Below the pieces are notes generated by a model. The model was given only the letters and a program-made list of their open reading frames with translations. It did no database searches and was not told the DNA's origin. Of a stretch of 64,000 nt of DNA, positions 1-9,072 are shown one piece after another (position 1 is the stretch's first letter; each line of letters opens with the position of its first letter). The DNA lies in the NCBI RefSeq assembly GCF_025263265.1, contig NZ_CP079869.1, positions 1,116,001 through 1,180,000 of the forward strand, given 5' to 3'. The position numbers were made by a program, and so were the translations under genes. This DNA is from Mycobacterium sp. SMC-4 (GTDB taxonomy: Bacteria; Actinomycetota; Actinomycetes; Mycobacteriales; Mycobacteriaceae).

Positions 1-19
1 ACTTGAGGGCGAGTCAACG

Positions 20-357
20 ATGACGAGTCACGCCGAAAGCCCAGGGCCGCTGCCGCCGAGCCGTTTCGGCGAGGGGTTCACTGTCGGGGGCCCGAAGCTT
101 AAGCGCATCATCCGTCCGCCCCATTCGCCGCCCCTGAGCCACCGTCGCCCAGTCTTCACTACCCGATGACAGCGGCTGCGTAGCCCGACCACTATCCGAC
201 GGCCGGGACTCCGTACCCGGTAATGATGCCGGTCGCCTACGTTCCGGTCCGCGGTACCAACGGTTTCGCGGTTGCTGGACTGGTGATCAGCGATGTGATT
301 CTTATCGTTGTCGTGATGATCTTCTTCGTGCTGCCGTTACTTGGCACGGTTCTGTAG
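20..357 (+). pseudogene. Decayed DUF4190-like small membrane protein
   Basis: An ATG at 20 follows a good ribosome site (GAGGGCGAG) and opens a 49-codon frame that carries the motif LPPSRFGEGFTVGG, then stops at 167-169. A second frame (about 184-357) continues with a Tyr/Pro-rich linker, GTNGFAVAGLV and one hydrophobic segment, then stops. That order (Pro/Tyr-rich cytoplasmic head, then TNGFA-type DUF4190 membrane segment) is what an intact family member would show, so I read this as one gene broken by a frameshift and shortened at its 3' end. The N-terminal motif recurs in the genes at 374-1150 and 32002-32370, which argues the remnant belongs to the same membrane-protein group. Confidence 0.5.
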
Positions 358-373
358 GGGCATCTGCCAGTTA

Positions 374-1150
374 TCAGTACGAAGCAGATGCGGGTCGACG
401 GCACCACTGTTTGGTCGAAGATCGGCTCACCAGGACCAGTGCGACGATGGCGAGCAGTGCCGGCGGGCCGGTCTCTACCAGAACCCGTGCGAGGTACTCG
501 CCGCTGCCGGAGAGGTAGGAGCCGACCGCTTGGAACCCGTAGATCGCCCAAAAGATGTTCGCGGCGAGGACCAGCACGCTGCCCAGAACCATTAACGATC
601 GACCAGCTGGGACGCGAGACAGCAGGAGAATTGCGCCAAGTAGGAGCACAGGCACGAAAATCAGTTGCCCGATCACCGCGGCGACCGAGCCGTATGCCCA
701 GAACGCCATCGACGCGTTCAGCTCCAGACCGGACAGCTGCCCGATCGATGAGAGAAGCGAAGAGATGACATCCCAGCTTCGGACGGTGTCGACGCCGTAC
801 CACAGTGCCCCGATGATGCCCAGGACGGCCGCGGCAATCGCCGGGCCCGGCTGCGCTGCGGATGCTGGCGGCACTCCTAGGAATACCTGATGATTCTGCA
901 TGGCGGCGGGGGAGTACGCGGGTCCCGAGTGCGGCGTGGGCGGCGGTGTCGCGTAGCCGGCCGTCACGCTCGGGCCGGGAAGAGTTGGGGGTGCCTGGTA
1001 GGGGTTCGTCGAGTACGAATCAGGCTCCCGAATGGGTGACGGTGCCGGCGCGGGCATCGGAGATGGTGGAGGGGTCAGCGCGTGAGCCTGTCCGGCCCCA
1101 CCGTACGTCGTGCCGGCTCCGAATTTGCTCGGCGGCAACTCTTTCGCCAT
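374..1150 (-). CDS. Proline-rich four-TM membrane protein with LPPSKFGAGTTYG motif
   Basis: The 258-aa protein has a cytoplasmic Pro/Ser-rich head (about residues 1-100) and then roughly four hydrophobic segments (about 103-120, 140-185, 190-212, 230-245) ending in a short polar tail. It starts with MAKELPPSKFGAGTTYGG, a motif shared with the pseudogene at 20, the small membrane protein at 32002-32370 and, at the C-terminus, the membrane protein at 42931-44559. I do not recognise an enzyme domain. The shared head motif suggests it works with the kinase/FHA system at 32-47 kb; this is inference. The ATG at 1150 is the only start that keeps the motif. Confidence 0.75.
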   Translation of the reverse strand: MAKELPPSKFGAGTTYGGAGQAHALTPPPSPMPAPAPSPIREPDSYSTNPYQAPPTLPGPSVTAGYATPPPTPHSGPAYSPAAMQNHQVFLGVPPASAAQPGPAIAAAVLGIIGALWYGVDTVRSWDVISSLLSSIGQLSGLELNASMAFWAYGSVAAVIGQLIFVPVLLLGAILLLSRVPAGRSLMVLGSVLVLAANIFWAIYGFQAVGSYLSGSGEYLARVLVETGPPALLAIVALVLVSRSSTKQWCRRPASASY

Positions 1151-1385
1151 CTCGATCCCCCGTCACGCGAACTGAGCGCCGCACATATCAAGCGCTGACG
1201 TGCGTCAACGTATCACAGAGCCAGGTCCACGGGCGTCCGTTCTGGCGGGCGTCATCCGAACGTTCGACGCGTCGCCAGAACGCATCGCCCGCCGGGGTTT
1301 CCCCGGTCTCCGCAACCCCTTCTTAGTGCCGAGTCTCGATGCGGGACTGAGCTCTTTCGGGACGGGATCGCCGTATGGTATCGCC

Positions 1386-2210
1386 ATGAGCGGGTTCGAA
1401 GGGTTCAGTGACGACGCGAGGTCTTTCAGCCGGCGACGTGCGCTGTGGCTGGCCGGTGCCGCAGGACTGGGTGTCGTCGCCAGCGCGTGCAGCACCGGAG
1501 ACAGCGGTGGTCCCCCTGCAGATTCTGCGACAGCAGTGGCTCAGCCCATCGACCCGGCCCCGATTCCCGAGGTCGTCGTCGAGCCGGCCCCGGTGGTGGC
1601 GGCGGCTCCGGCGACGCTGCTGTGTCGCGACTCATGGGGCGCAGCGGCGCCGCGATCCGGCGGGCGGCCACACACTGTCAATCGCCTGACCCTGCATCAC
1701 ACCGCAGTAACCCTAGGCGACAACAGCAATGCCCCGGCGCGGCTGCGTCAACATCAGGCGTTCCATCAGAACCAGCATGGCTGGATCGACATCGCGTATC
1801 ACGTCAGCGTCGACCGCGAGGGGAACATTTATGAGTTGCGGTCATACGACCTAGCCGGCGACACCGCAACTGAGTACGACCCGGCCGGCCATTTTCTCGT
1901 GCTCTGCGAAGGAAATTTCGACGAAGAGTTGGTCAGTGATGCTCAGTTGGAAGGCGCCGCGAAGGCATTTGCCTGGGCTGCACAGCATTTCGGAGTCTCT
2001 ACGGAGACGCTGAAGGGTCATCGCGACGTGGCGCCTGGCACGGCCTGTCCGGGCGAGGATCTTTACAGTTACCTGACCTCGGGCATTCTCAAGGGCAAGG
2101 TCGATGCTCTGATTGCCGCTGGAGGGGTCGACTTGCAAACCATCTGTGGCCCGGGCGCTGACGAGGCGGTGGCCGCTATCGAGGCAGGCGTCCAGCTTCC
2201 ACCGGGGTAA
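1386..2210 (+). CDS. N-acetylmuramoyl-L-alanine amidase (PGRP/Amidase_2), Tat-type lipoprotein
   Basis: The 274-aa protein starts at ATG 1386, because only this start gives a usable signal: SRRR followed by a hydrophobic stretch and the lipobox VASAC, so it is probably exported folded and lipid-anchored. The Amidase_2/PGRP domain fills about residues 80-250: SWGA, then LHHTA (first zinc His), AYHVSVDREG, FLVLCEGNFD, and KGHRDVAPGTACPG, which supplies the second His and the Cys zinc ligands. Family members cut the bond between MurNAc and L-Ala in peptidoglycan. It converges on kinase K1 with only 4 bp between the two stop codons. Its activity fits with the NamZ and NagZ-type enzymes further along the window. 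Confidence 0.88.
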   Translation: MSGFEGFSDDARSFSRRRALWLAGAAGLGVVASACSTGDSGGPPADSATAVAQPIDPAPIPEVVVEPAPVVAAAPATLLCRDSWGAAAPRSGGRPHTVNRLTLHHTAVTLGDNSNAPARLRQHQAFHQNQHGWIDIAYHVSVDREGNIYELRSYDLAGDTATEYDPAGHFLVLCEGNFDEELVSDAQLEGAAKAFAWAAQHFGVSTETLKGHRDVAPGTACPGEDLYSYLTSGILKGKVDALIAAGGVDLQTICGPGADEAVAAIEAGVQLPPG

Positions 2211-2214
2211 CGGG

Positions 2215-3924
2215 TCAGCAGGTCAGGAACTGCGCCGGGTCGGTCACGGTGTCCAGCCATTTCCCGTAGGCATCCCCGCCAGCCCGGCGGACCGCGGCGC
2301 AGACTTCACCCACTGTGCGACCAGCCGGACGGTACACGGCATAGATCGGGGTCCCCTGATCGCTCAGCTGCCGCAGCGAAGGGCAGGAATGATCGGTACG
2401 CAGATAGGAAGCATCGGGGAATCGATCGAGGCCACGCTGGATCTCTTGTTCATATCTTCCGGGAGTGACAGCGTTTTGTAAGACGACGATTCCCATACCG
2501 TCGCAGGCGGGTTGGGTGATGGGCTTACTCACCTTCAGTGCAACCCTGGACGCATCTGGGCGAGGCGGCGCTGTTGGGGTGTTTGGTGGGTTTGTGGTTC
2601 GGTTGGTGGTGGTGCCGTAGTTGCCGGTCATGGGGGTGTTTGGTGGCGTGTAGTTGTTGCTGGCTGTTTGGGTGTTGGGGCCGGTGTTGGAGGCGATGAT
2701 GGCGATGATGGCGATCAGCAGGGCCAGTGCGCCGGCGCCGGCGCCGATCAAGAGGCCGGTTCGTCGCTGGCTGTTCCCGGCGGCTGCGGGTGTGTGGTTT
2801 CTGAGCGAGGATGTGACGGCACCGAGCTTTGGGGCAGCGTAGGCATTGCCGGCGGTGACGGGGTAGACGGTTTGGGTGGTTTGTTGGTCGGAGGAACGCC
2901 GTTGTGCGCGTTCGTTATCGATGCCACACCACGGGCAGTACGGTGCTTCGATGGGGATTTGATGGCCATGGGGGCAGGTGCCGACGCGCAGTGTCTGTAG
3001 GGCGTGTCGCCATTCGTCTGCTGTGGGTCGGGAGTTGGGGTTGCGCGCCCCGTGGGTGAAGGCTCGGGTGAACAGTGTCTGTATGTGGTCGGGGAGGAAT
3101 CCGGTCGAGGGCGCCAGCGGATGGGTGTGCAGTGGCGATCCCGGTCCGCCGGCCCAGTGGCCGGCCTTGGCCAGGGTCAGTGCGTCTGGTTGGTCGCCGG
3201 GGCCGGCCCATGTGCCGCGTTGAAAGGGGTGGTTTCCGGCCATCAGGAGGAGGTGGATGTGGACCGCGAGCGCGAAGAGGTCTGAGCTCTTGTGGCGTGC
3301 GGTGGTGGCGAGGTCGAGCCCGGCTAGTTCCGGGGCGGTGAACTCAGGCCGGCCGACTCCGCAGAGAAATTGGCGACCGGTGGGGTCGGTGAACTGCATG
3401 GAGTCGCAGTCGACCAGTGTCACGCGGGTGGTGTCGTTGACCAGAATGTTGCGTTCTTGGAAGTCGCCGATGACCGCGTCGACCTGGTGGACGGTTTCCA
3501 CGGCCAGGCACAGGTTGGCTGCGACGCTGACCAGGTGCTGCCAGGTTACGTGGGGGGTCCATTGCGGTGCGGTGGGCAGGGGGTTGGTGCGGTCGGTCGG
3601 ATTGCTCACCGAGTGGATTTCCACGGCGTTGGAGACGTCGATTCGTGACATGACGTAGCCGCAGACGTCGTCGCTGTCGATGACGTGTAAGGGCCAGGTG
3701 AGCACCACGAACCCGTCGGACTGTCGGGCGCTGTCGAGTCGGGTCGCTGCCATGGCGGCGACCTTGGCCTTTTTGGCGTGCAGGGCTTTGAGGTCCGGGT
3801 GAAAGATCTTGGCTACCCAGTCAGGCCTGCCAAGTATCTCGTAGATGGTGCCCTCGCCAGCACGCGCCAAGATCGCACCCAGTTGAATGGTCGAACCATC
3901 ATCGAGTCGCAAGACCGCCGCCAC
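2215..3924 (-). CDS. YegI-like receptor Ser/Thr kinase (K1), zinc ribbon, one TM, Cys-rich ectodomain
   Basis: I chose the GTG at 3924 because it follows GGGGG and lies inside the DNA shared with K2; ATG frames further out lie in unshared DNA. Of 569 aa, residues 1-310 are a divergent kinase: Lys39 (VAKIF), catalytic Asp154 and Asn159 in IGDFQERN, and DCD at 172-174 in place of DFG. This signature is typical of the kinase of YegI/TerY-P triads. A zinc ribbon (CPHGHQ...CPWC) follows, then a low-complexity linker, a TM at about 385-410, a Thr/Pro/Asn-rich stalk, and a ~110-aa external domain with four cysteines. No phosphatase or VWA gene is adjacent. The first ~455 codons are duplicated in K2. 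Confidence 0.85.
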   Translation of the reverse strand: MAAVLRLDDGSTIQLGAILARAGEGTIYEILGRPDWVAKIFHPDLKALHAKKAKVAAMAATRLDSARQSDGFVVLTWPLHVIDSDDVCGYVMSRIDVSNAVEIHSVSNPTDRTNPLPTAPQWTPHVTWQHLVSVAANLCLAVETVHQVDAVIGDFQERNILVNDTTRVTLVDCDSMQFTDPTGRQFLCGVGRPEFTAPELAGLDLATTARHKSSDLFALAVHIHLLLMAGNHPFQRGTWAGPGDQPDALTLAKAGHWAGGPGSPLHTHPLAPSTGFLPDHIQTLFTRAFTHGARNPNSRPTADEWRHALQTLRVGTCPHGHQIPIEAPYCPWCGIDNERAQRRSSDQQTTQTVYPVTAGNAYAAPKLGAVTSSLRNHTPAAAGNSQRRTGLLIGAGAGALALLIAIIAIIASNTGPNTQTASNNYTPPNTPMTGNYGTTTNRTTNPPNTPTAPPRPDASRVALKVSKPITQPACDGMGIVVLQNAVTPGRYEQEIQRGLDRFPDASYLRTDHSCPSLRQLSDQGTPIYAVYRPAGRTVGEVCAAVRRAGGDAYGKWLDTVTDPAQFLTC

Positions 3925-3935
3925 GACATACCCCC
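2569..3935. repeat. 1367-bp near-perfect duplication, copy 1
   Basis: This block matches 20143-21509 in the same orientation (offset 17574), with a single difference that I could find (T at 3547 against G at 21121, silent in a Val codon). It covers the kinase domain, zinc ribbon, TM and stalk of K1 and stops exactly where the external domains of K1 and K2 begin to differ. The 5' edge lies just upstream of the shared GTG start and its GGGGG ribosome site. Confidence 0.95.
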
Positions 3936-4686
3936 ATATCGGCACCGGTCTGCGCGTCCGGTTGCGCTTATCTTTACAGTATTGAGCGGCGACGACGGCG
4001 TACGTTGATTTATCGGCCGCTTACTTTCCGACAACTCGTAAATAGGCGGATCTTACTCGTTCGCTTCGGCGCCGTATGGCAGCTTGAACCACCCCGGGTT
4101 TGGTGCACATCAGGGACTCGAAGGATGTTAAAGATGAGTGGCGGGATATTCTCAGCGGCGCAGTCGAGTTGATTCCGGGAGCAGGCCAAGTCCACGGTTG
4201 GCTCGTTCTTAGTGGACGTGATTGGCCCTGGAATTAGCAGCTGGGTATCGTCAAGTTTCCGCACGAAGCTGCACAGGCACCGCGCCCGATGCCGTGCGTA
4301 CCGTCCGCACGTGCACCGCCACCCCACTGTCTTCGACCGGCCGCAGGTTCAACAACGACATCACCCGCGGGGCCGCAGCGCGATCCCGCGCCGGGCGACA
4401 CGCTATCGTCTCGTAATGCGTTCCAACGCACTCCCGAACTGCCCGCAGCCACGCGGGGGAGCTCAGCCGCAACCAGGCTCCCTGGAGACACCGCATTCCC
4501 GCGGCGTGGGGCGGCACCCGGTCCGGATCGCGAGCGCAGCCGCCCCGGCCCTGGCCCCTGATCGCTGGGGGCGGTGACCGGCTGCCAGTCGAGCGGCTCC
4601 GGGGCGGATGATCCGGTGTCGAAGAAACCCGATCTCACCGCCGTCAGCCCGGCAATGATGATTGGGAGCGAGGCCGGACCGCTGAA
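3936..4686. other. Intergenic remnant region
   Basis: No convincing gene is present. It holds a solitary IS3-like end (4085-4111). Near 4562-4686 on the plus strand there is a short lipoprotein-like stretch (LGAVTGCQSSGSG...) without an intact start, because the upstream frame is closed by TGA at 4559. This is probably debris of a lipoprotein gene that has lost its signal sequence. Confidence 0.4.
4085..4111. mobile_element. Solo IS3-type terminal repeat remnant
   Basis: The sequence TGAACCACCCCGGGTTTG followed by GTGCACATC closely matches the right terminal repeat of the IS3 element at 18124-19477 (TGAAGCACCCCGGGTTTG, then ATGCACACC), with only a few mismatches. No transposase sequence lies beside it, so it is the trace of an element that was lost or never complete. 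It sits about 160 bp upstream of K1. Confidence 0.6.
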
Positions 4687-5715
4687 CTATTCCCATCCAA
4701 TTATTGAAATGTACGGGTTCGGGCCTCTCCCCAAAGCGCCGTTCAAATCGATTTCCGTCGGCTCATTGCGGTTTTGGAGATTGGCACGATACAGCTTGTT
4801 TGCGTTGTCTCTACCCGAGACCAGCATGAGTATCTCGGTGCCACTTGAGTTCGCGGCTAAAACATGAATTCGGGCCCCGTCTGGGGTGATTCGCTGGATC
4901 TCTTCGCCACAAGCTTTGAGATCATTGCCATTCCTGACAGGTAGCGAATATATGGAAGCCGAGGCGAACGATGCCTCTATATATCGATCCCCAGGCAACG
5001 CCCACGCCGCAAAGCACCGATTCAGACTGCCCCACCCAATTTCCTCTTGCGGGACGGAGGGTGGCCAGAATTTTGGCACTTCGGGTTCCGACGATTCTCT
5101 AACAACGGTTTGTGTATCCGTGTCGAAGTACTTCCACTGGTACCCTTCCGCGAACATCAACAACCCGTCGTCGGTGAAAGATGGCGAAGAGTATGACGGA
5201 TCTTGATCGAAATCGCCAGTCGGGTGAGGGATCAGATCATTAACGACCACCAGTTGACCCTTGGAGAGATCGTAGTACGCAACTTCTCCGTTTCTGCGAG
5301 CGTCGACCAGCATCTTTTGGAAGTCCCGGCTGAATCGGTGCCTATATTCTTGTGCAGCGAATCTGATGTACTCGCCTACAGTATTCGGAGTATTGAGCTT
5401 GCAGCCTTTCGACATCAAACCTTCGGGATACTGAGCAACATCAACTAGACGGCGGCTACCAAGGTCCAGCTTTTTGATCGATATCGTTGACGGAATTTTT
5501 TCCGACCGCATTGATAGGTCTTCACAGAACAGAAGAACAGGGCCCTCAAAATCGAACGATTCCGCAGCCGCTCCTTCTGCTGCCGGTGGCGCCAACGACG
5601 TCGGCGGCATCTCTGCGCTGGCACCGATAGTCGTTGGCGCAACTTCTTGGCCACTGTTTGAGCATGCTGTTAATAGTGTAAGTGCTGACAACATAGACAG
5701 CGCTCCGCGGAGCAT
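4687..5715 (-). CDS. Lipoprotein with possible beta-propeller fold
   Basis: ATG 5715 (MLRGALSML...) gives a normal lipoprotein signal with lipobox LLTAC; a longer frame back to 5832 would bury the signal. The mature part (about 320 aa) has repeated short strands such as SPSFTDDGLLMF, ITPDGARIHV and SSGTEILMLV. These are typical of WD40/TolB-like propellers that report or bind surface ligands, but I do not recognise a named family. Its GC content is visibly below that of the surrounding core genes, which fits recent acquisition. It is followed upstream, on the same strand, by the lipoprotein at 5893-6693. Confidence 0.75.
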   Translation of the reverse strand: MLRGALSMLSALTLLTACSNSGQEVAPTTIGASAEMPPTSLAPPAAEGAAAESFDFEGPVLLFCEDLSMRSEKIPSTISIKKLDLGSRRLVDVAQYPEGLMSKGCKLNTPNTVGEYIRFAAQEYRHRFSRDFQKMLVDARRNGEVAYYDLSKGQLVVVNDLIPHPTGDFDQDPSYSSPSFTDDGLLMFAEGYQWKYFDTDTQTVVRESSEPEVPKFWPPSVPQEEIGWGSLNRCFAAWALPGDRYIEASFASASIYSLPVRNGNDLKACGEEIQRITPDGARIHVLAANSSGTEILMLVSGRDNANKLYRANLQNRNEPTEIDLNGALGRGPNPYISIIGWE

Positions 5716-5892
5716 CACTTGCACCACCACTAAATGCCTCCCGTCGCGCTGGACTCGTCCACAGTCAAGTTGTTTTGCTATCACACCCGTTGCCTTTACC
5801 TCAGCGGTTGACTCACTGTAGGAGCGTCGCAAGCGAAGTTTGCAGTCAACGTCAAATCTTGGTGATCGGTGCGTTCCTACACGATGACCGTC

Positions 5893-6693
5893 CTAGCCGG
5901 GGCAGAAAGGTTCAACGCGCAGTCCCTGGGTTCCGGCGGATTCCAATTCGGCCGCGATCGCAGGTCCGCCGTCCACTGGGCTCCCCTCGGGAGCCATAAG
6001 TTCCCATACGACCAGCGACGACCCGTCGGTGACCACAGACATCTGCGACTGAAAGTTGTGCGGAGTTTTCTTTCCGAATTCGCAGGCATCAATTCGCTCC
6101 TCTACCCATGCGTCGTTAAGAGGAGGTATCACCACGGCCCAGTCGTGAAAAGTACTACGGTTGATGCACTCCATGACATCCTTCTGTCCCATGCTCGGAG
6201 TGCCACATTCAAGACCCAAGTCCAACGACTCAAGCAGGGCGGCCGCCTTCTCAAATGTCCACTCCCCAGGGCCAGTGTCGCGGGCGACGTCCACGGATTC
6301 CGCTTCGAACTGATCAGCACTACCCAACAAGTCCCAGTCAATCATTTCGTTGATCTTCGCCTCATGATTGCCCGGACACTTCTCGTCTAGAGACATCACG
6401 ACAACCTCCCCGATCGGCCTGCGCGTTCCCCCACCCGTGTTGAACTCTTCAGGCGCCGCAGCGGATGGATCGAGTCCGTAGTCGCGCATCATCTGCCGCA
6501 CCTCCTGTAGCGCCTCGGACGATTCCTTTACCGCCGCCTCCCTGTCCGGATTCGAGATAAAGGAGGACGACTTCCGCAGGTACTCGCTGCATGTCATCGC
6601 CTGGTATCCGATTGAAACACCACCGCAAGCGGCAACGTTGGACACCATAATGGCGAGCGTCACGAGTGCGGCACGACCGCTAAGTAGACTCAT
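5893..6693 (-). CDS. Lipoprotein, TC-x-EY family, with C-terminal extension
   Basis: The signal peptide MSLLSGRAALVTLAIMVSN ends in the lipobox VAAC, so the protein is lipid-anchored outside the membrane (266 aa). Residues about 30-135 contain MTCSEYLRKS...RRPIGEV...EKCPG...IDWDLLG. This aligns with the small lipoprotein at 62273-62650 (VTCDEYSQKQ...AFCGR...VDWTQIG), so both hold the same ~90-aa two-Cys module. The remaining ~130 aa (ECGTPSMGQKDV..., three further Cys) is unique here and probably a second domain. Function unknown. Confidence 0.75.
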   Translation of the reverse strand: MSLLSGRAALVTLAIMVSNVAACGGVSIGYQAMTCSEYLRKSSSFISNPDREAAVKESSEALQEVRQMMRDYGLDPSAAAPEEFNTGGGTRRPIGEVVVMSLDEKCPGNHEAKINEMIDWDLLGSADQFEAESVDVARDTGPGEWTFEKAAALLESLDLGLECGTPSMGQKDVMECINRSTFHDWAVVIPPLNDAWVEERIDACEFGKKTPHNFQSQMSVVTDGSSLVVWELMAPEGSPVDGGPAIAAELESAGTQGLRVEPFCPG

Positions 6694-7649
6694 TACCGGT
6701 ACCTTTGAGTGGCTATTGGAATGTCAATCGCGAATCTAGATTGCGAAGACATTGGATAGGTTCGTTAGGTGAAGTTTGTTACTCACCGTCGAGCGCCCTG
6801 CAACCCACCCCAGAGATGAGCCCCCCGCCCATGGTGACAGCCGCACTCCACCCGATCCCGCTCGTTCTGGTCCGCTGCATGTTGCAGGTTTAGCACCGCC
6901 AGAGGCGAGACCGGCATACTCCGTTCGACCGACACGGGCCTGCTCGGGTTTGTCGGAACAACGGTGGATCTGGACTTCGTCTGTTACGCGGGGCGTGAGC
7001 TTGACGGGAAGAATTGATGATGTTCGAAACACTCGAATCCGTAGCGATCGAGGTGGATAACGAAGAGCTTGCCGAGCAGCTGCTCGCCCTGAATCACCCG
7101 GGGAGTCCAGAGACTCCGGACTCCCGGGGGCGGTTCACTGCTGCGCCGACGCCGAGGTCCGCACACCACAAGCGTCAAGAGTCGATGATCCGCGTGCAGA
7201 CACGTTTACCGAAGGAACACCTTGCGGCGATCGCTGTGGACATCACGCGTGATTTGGTCGGCAAACCAACCTTCAATCAACTCGCGTATTGGTCGGTCCG
7301 ACACATCGGCAATAGGAGCCGTACCTACTCTTCGGTGTTTTCAAGCGCGCATTAATCGGGCAAGCCGTTGGGTATCGGCCGCTTATGACACTCCATCTGA
7401 ACATCACGCCGTTTGAAGGGGGTTGGCGGGCGGAAACTGGTATCGATGAGTTCGAGACGTCGCGGGAGGTCGTCAATTTCATTCCGATGCCGAAGCTAGC
7501 CATGCGACTTTCCATGAGATGGCGAAGACTTGGTATTCAGCAGCGACGAGAAGAGCACCGTGATGGCTTAGTCGGCCTTTCTTCCTGCGGATCGGCAGCA
7601 TGCTGATCGTAGAGGGTCGTTCGTTCAGTCGGCGTTTTGAGCAGCACTC
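6694..7649. other. Gene-poor region, about 950 bp
   Basis: Besides the doubtful ORF at 7017-7355, there is a 73-codon frame at 7385-7606 (starts MTLHLNITPFEGGW) with no recognisable domain or clear ribosome site. Another frame closes at 7015-7017 just upstream of 7017. The region looks like a patchwork of gene remnants. Confidence 0.4.
7017..7355 (+). CDS. Hypothetical protein (doubtful)
   Basis: The frame has two tandem ATGs (7017 and 7020) after a GGGAAGAA ribosome-like site. It encodes an acidic N-terminus (ETLESVAIEVDNEELAEQLL) and a basic C-terminal half (RVQTRLPKEHLAAIAVDITRDLVG). I recognise no family. The moderate length and plausible codon use make it possible, but its neighbours are remnants and it may be the end of a broken gene. 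Confidence 0.3.
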   Translation: MMFETLESVAIEVDNEELAEQLLALNHPGSPETPDSRGRFTAAPTPRSAHHKRQESMIRVQTRLPKEHLAAIAVDITRDLVGKPTFNQLAYWSVRHIGNRSRTYSSVFSSAH

Positions 7650-8804
7650 TTATGAGCGAGTCAATGTATAGAGGAGGTCTCCGCTCTTTGAATACACGGA
7701 AACTGTGTTGTTGCCGTTGAACTCGACAAGATAGGAAGACCGATTAGGCGACTGACTAACGATGAGCGTGTAGCGCCCCGCTGAGTCCGGTTGATCGGAC
7801 AACTGGCATGTCATTGGTCCACCAATGTCCAGTTGCCTCCCATTGCTATAGTAAAACCCTTCACACAACCCGTTATCAGCAAGTCTTTTATCAGCAGTGC
7901 CGTCGGATGACGACCAAATTCCTACCAAAGATTTGGGGCCGTCTCGATCGGAGCCACTGCCGTCCGAGCCTCCGCTCGCGCCGGGCAGCGGGGCGACCTG
8001 AAAGTCGAGCAGTTCGACAGAGCCCGACCAAACGGTGACGATGAGGTTGCCGCACGATTCCTTGCCCAATTGGTGCGTGAAGACCTCCCGTCCGTCAACG
8101 GAGAAGGTCTGCTGACCTGGTGAGACCTGCAGAACGATGTCATGCCACTCGGCGTCGAATACCGCGCTGGCGACATCTGGGATCGGATCCTCGAAAAGAG
8201 GCACGCCGTAGGCAGATTCGGCGAAATCAGCTCGGACACCAGCCGAGTACTGTGCCCTCCGCTGACCATCGCCATACCTAGGGGCTCCGCCGATTCCGAG
8301 GGCAAAGCCACCGGGCTCTCCTTCAACGTACGAAGAGGCTCGCATCGTGCCGCTGATCCGCGCCTCACACATTTCCACTCCCGCGTGCCGGAACCCAGCG
8401 TCGCTGTCATTGGCGGCGGAGCTGCTGAGCCGGACCCCTCTGCCGTCACCATCAACGGCTGCCTGCACCGGCCCGAACGCCTCCCACTGATCGAAATCAG
8501 ACTCGCCGAACGCGGATCGGGGCGCGCTGATCGCCGCGTACACCCAACCCCCGACGCCCACCAGCGCCACCGTCGCCACTGCAATGAGACCGACGAGCTT
8601 CCAGGGAAACCGCGATGGTCGGCGCGACGCAGGCGGTGGCGGACCTTGAGGTGGCTGACCCCATATCCCCGCGGGAGCATACTGAGGTTGCCCTGGTGCC
8701 GGACCGACCGGCGGCGCCGACCAGGGTGATGCACCGTCCCACGGTGGCCGCGGCGAATTTGACGGATCTGGTCGGCTCCAGCCCGGACCACCTTGATAAG
8801 ACAC
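7650..8804 (-). CDS. Membrane-anchored surface protein: Pro-rich head, TM, LamG/DUF1080-like domain, WSPSDGT module
   Basis: GTG 8804 is preceded by GGGGGAACGAA; the long frame further out (to 9146) has no domain content. Of 384 aa, residues 1-70 are Pro/Gly/Trp-rich and cytoplasmic, about 78-100 is the TM (GLIAVATVALVGVGGWVY), and about 110-275 is a concanavalin-like beta domain (SDFDQWEAFG...EWHDIVLQVSPGQQTFSVDGREVF). The last ~95 aa (GIWSSSDGT...LDIGGPMTCQLS...SVYSKSGDLLYTL) is homologous to the whole mature part of the lipoprotein at 60085-60492. It is probably a carbohydrate- or wall-binding surface protein. The function is inferred from the fold pattern only. Confidence 0.75.
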   Translation of the reverse strand: MSYQGGPGWSRPDPSNSPRPPWDGASPWSAPPVGPAPGQPQYAPAGIWGQPPQGPPPPASRRPSRFPWKLVGLIAVATVALVGVGGWVYAAISAPRSAFGESDFDQWEAFGPVQAAVDGDGRGVRLSSSAANDSDAGFRHAGVEMCEARISGTMRASSYVEGEPGGFALGIGGAPRYGDGQRRAQYSAGVRADFAESAYGVPLFEDPIPDVASAVFDAEWHDIVLQVSPGQQTFSVDGREVFTHQLGKESCGNLIVTVWSGSVELLDFQVAPLPGASGGSDGSGSDRDGPKSLVGIWSSSDGTADKRLADNGLCEGFYYSNGRQLDIGGPMTCQLSDQPDSAGRYTLIVSQSPNRSSYLVEFNGNNTVSVYSKSGDLLYTLTRS

Positions 8805-9072
8805 TTCGTTCCCCCAAACTGCGTCGGCGTCCCGATCCAGAGATCGTCGGCCTGCCGAGGTTAGCGTAAATCCGCTGGCAACGAATGAAATGCCGCCCAG
8901 TGAGAGTGTGGCGCTGCCACGCCAGCTGATGCGGCAAGCGTCGGGAGGATCCCGGCCGCCTGAGCACCCGCGATGTGGGTGCGAGAGCCACCTGACGTAC
9001 CGATGAAACATCGGGGATGATGCTACCGATGAGCGGCTACAGTTTGGGCTGGCAAAGTAGAGGAGCAACGGC

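Noticed and set aside
3936..4686. Several overlapping 60-135-codon frames upstream of K1
   Set aside because: No ribosome sites, domains or consistent coding bias; the DNA holds IS and lipoprotein debris.
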